Shown here: piece by piece, positions 9,563 through 9,673 of the stretch
Position numbering within the stretch: the stretch's first letter is position 1
Layout: each line of letters starts with the position of its first letter
Assembly: GCA_027017165.1 (NCBI GenBank)
Contig: JALURF010000134.1
Location: forward strand, 1 to 9,673
DNA: 9,673 bases
Source of the DNA: Thermofilaceae archaeon
Lineage (GTDB): Archaea > Thermoproteota > Thermoprotei > Thermofilales > B69-G16
Direction: 5' to 3'
Notes under the pieces: model-generated
The model's database searches: none
What the model was told of the DNA's origin: nothing
What the model saw: the letters and a program-made list of their open reading frames with translations, nothing else
Translations under genes and position numbers: made by a program

Positions 9563-9673
9563 GTGACTGTCGAAGAGTGGGAAAGCTTCCTAAACCGCTT
9601 CCTCAATAAGACGCTCGGGGAGAAGCTTGGGGAGAAAAAACATAGACAGCTTATTTTAAAGATGAACAAGCGG
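9563..9673 (+). CDS. Partial reading frame running off the window, unknown
   Basis: The frame is open from GTG 9563 to the edge. It starts VTVEEWESFLNRFLNKTL and then becomes strongly basic (GEKKHRQ...KMNKR), suggesting an amphipathic helix plus a basic region. The GTG is 4 bases after the preceding stop codon, so it may be a second cistron. The same frame is also open back to an ATG at 9512, which makes a frameshift of one gene an equal possibility. There is no clear Shine-Dalgarno before the GTG. I do not recognise the family. Confidence 0.45.
   Translation, partial: MTVEEWESFLNRFLNKTLGEKLGEKKHRQLILKMNKR

Noticed and set aside
9436..9669. Leftward 77-codon open frame at the right edge
   Set aside because: It is rich in Phe/Ser/Pro/Arg as expected from a complementary strand, with no TATA box or ribosome site. 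The plus strand has a well-spaced promoter and start.
1..9673. CRISPR arrays, insertion sequences or integrated elements
   Set aside because: There are no regularly spaced repeats, transposase or integrase motifs, and no duplicated tRNA ends marking an attachment site.

Overview
The window reads as chromosomal DNA of a hyperthermophilic or thermophilic archaeon, most likely Thermoproteota (Crenarchaeota-like). The gene set is archaeal: Rpb4/RpoF, GPN-loop GTPase, Orc1/Cdc6, aEF1B, Cdc48/VAT, FEN1 with a PCNA-binding tail, and DUF371. None of the four tRNA genes encodes CCA, and three of them carry insertions or introns. TATA boxes lie about 26 bases before the start codons of several genes, so many mRNAs are probably leaderless. 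Multiple and non-canonical tRNA introns are best known from Thermoproteales and relatives; this placement is an inference, not a measurement.

Layout. At 1-117 (-) is the 5' end of an RNA polymerase Rpb4-like gene. It is followed by tRNA-Val(GAC) (-) with an insertion in its variable region. A short promoter region containing one near-palindromic TATA box separates this tRNA from a divergent GPN-loop GTPase (414-1196). That gene converges on and overlaps orc1/cdc6 (1193-2404, -). A macro-domain protein (2508-3062, -) and tRNA-Ser(CGA) (-) follow; 3093-3275 is a 183-base AT-rich spacer in which I see no gene.

From 3475 to 8824 everything reads rightward. First comes a translation pair (zinc ribbon + aEF1B). 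Next is cdc48 with a tiny winged-helix gene 4 bases behind it. Then comes the overlapping cluster fen1 - pcm - DUF371, followed 4 bases later by tRNA-Lys(UUU), which has two introns. On the minus strand, 8844-9152 encodes a small secreted or membrane protein that looks like a TrbC/VirB2-type pilin (compare the archaeal Ced/Ted DNA-import pilins), downstream of tRNA-Trp(CCA), which has one intron. The last 370 bases hold a candidate C/D-box sRNA (-) and the start of a rightward transcription unit of two short reading frames that run off the window.

Functional themes: transcription (Rpb4, GPN), replication and repair (Orc1/Cdc6, FEN1, possibly macro domain), translation (aEF1B, tRNAs), protein quality control (Cdc48, PCMT) and possibly DNA uptake (pilin). 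The items most worth following up are the pilin-like gene, the non-canonical tRNA insertions, the perfect 86-bp repeat between the two ATPase domains of Cdc48 (probable gene conversion), and the sRNA and broken-frame candidates at the right edge.
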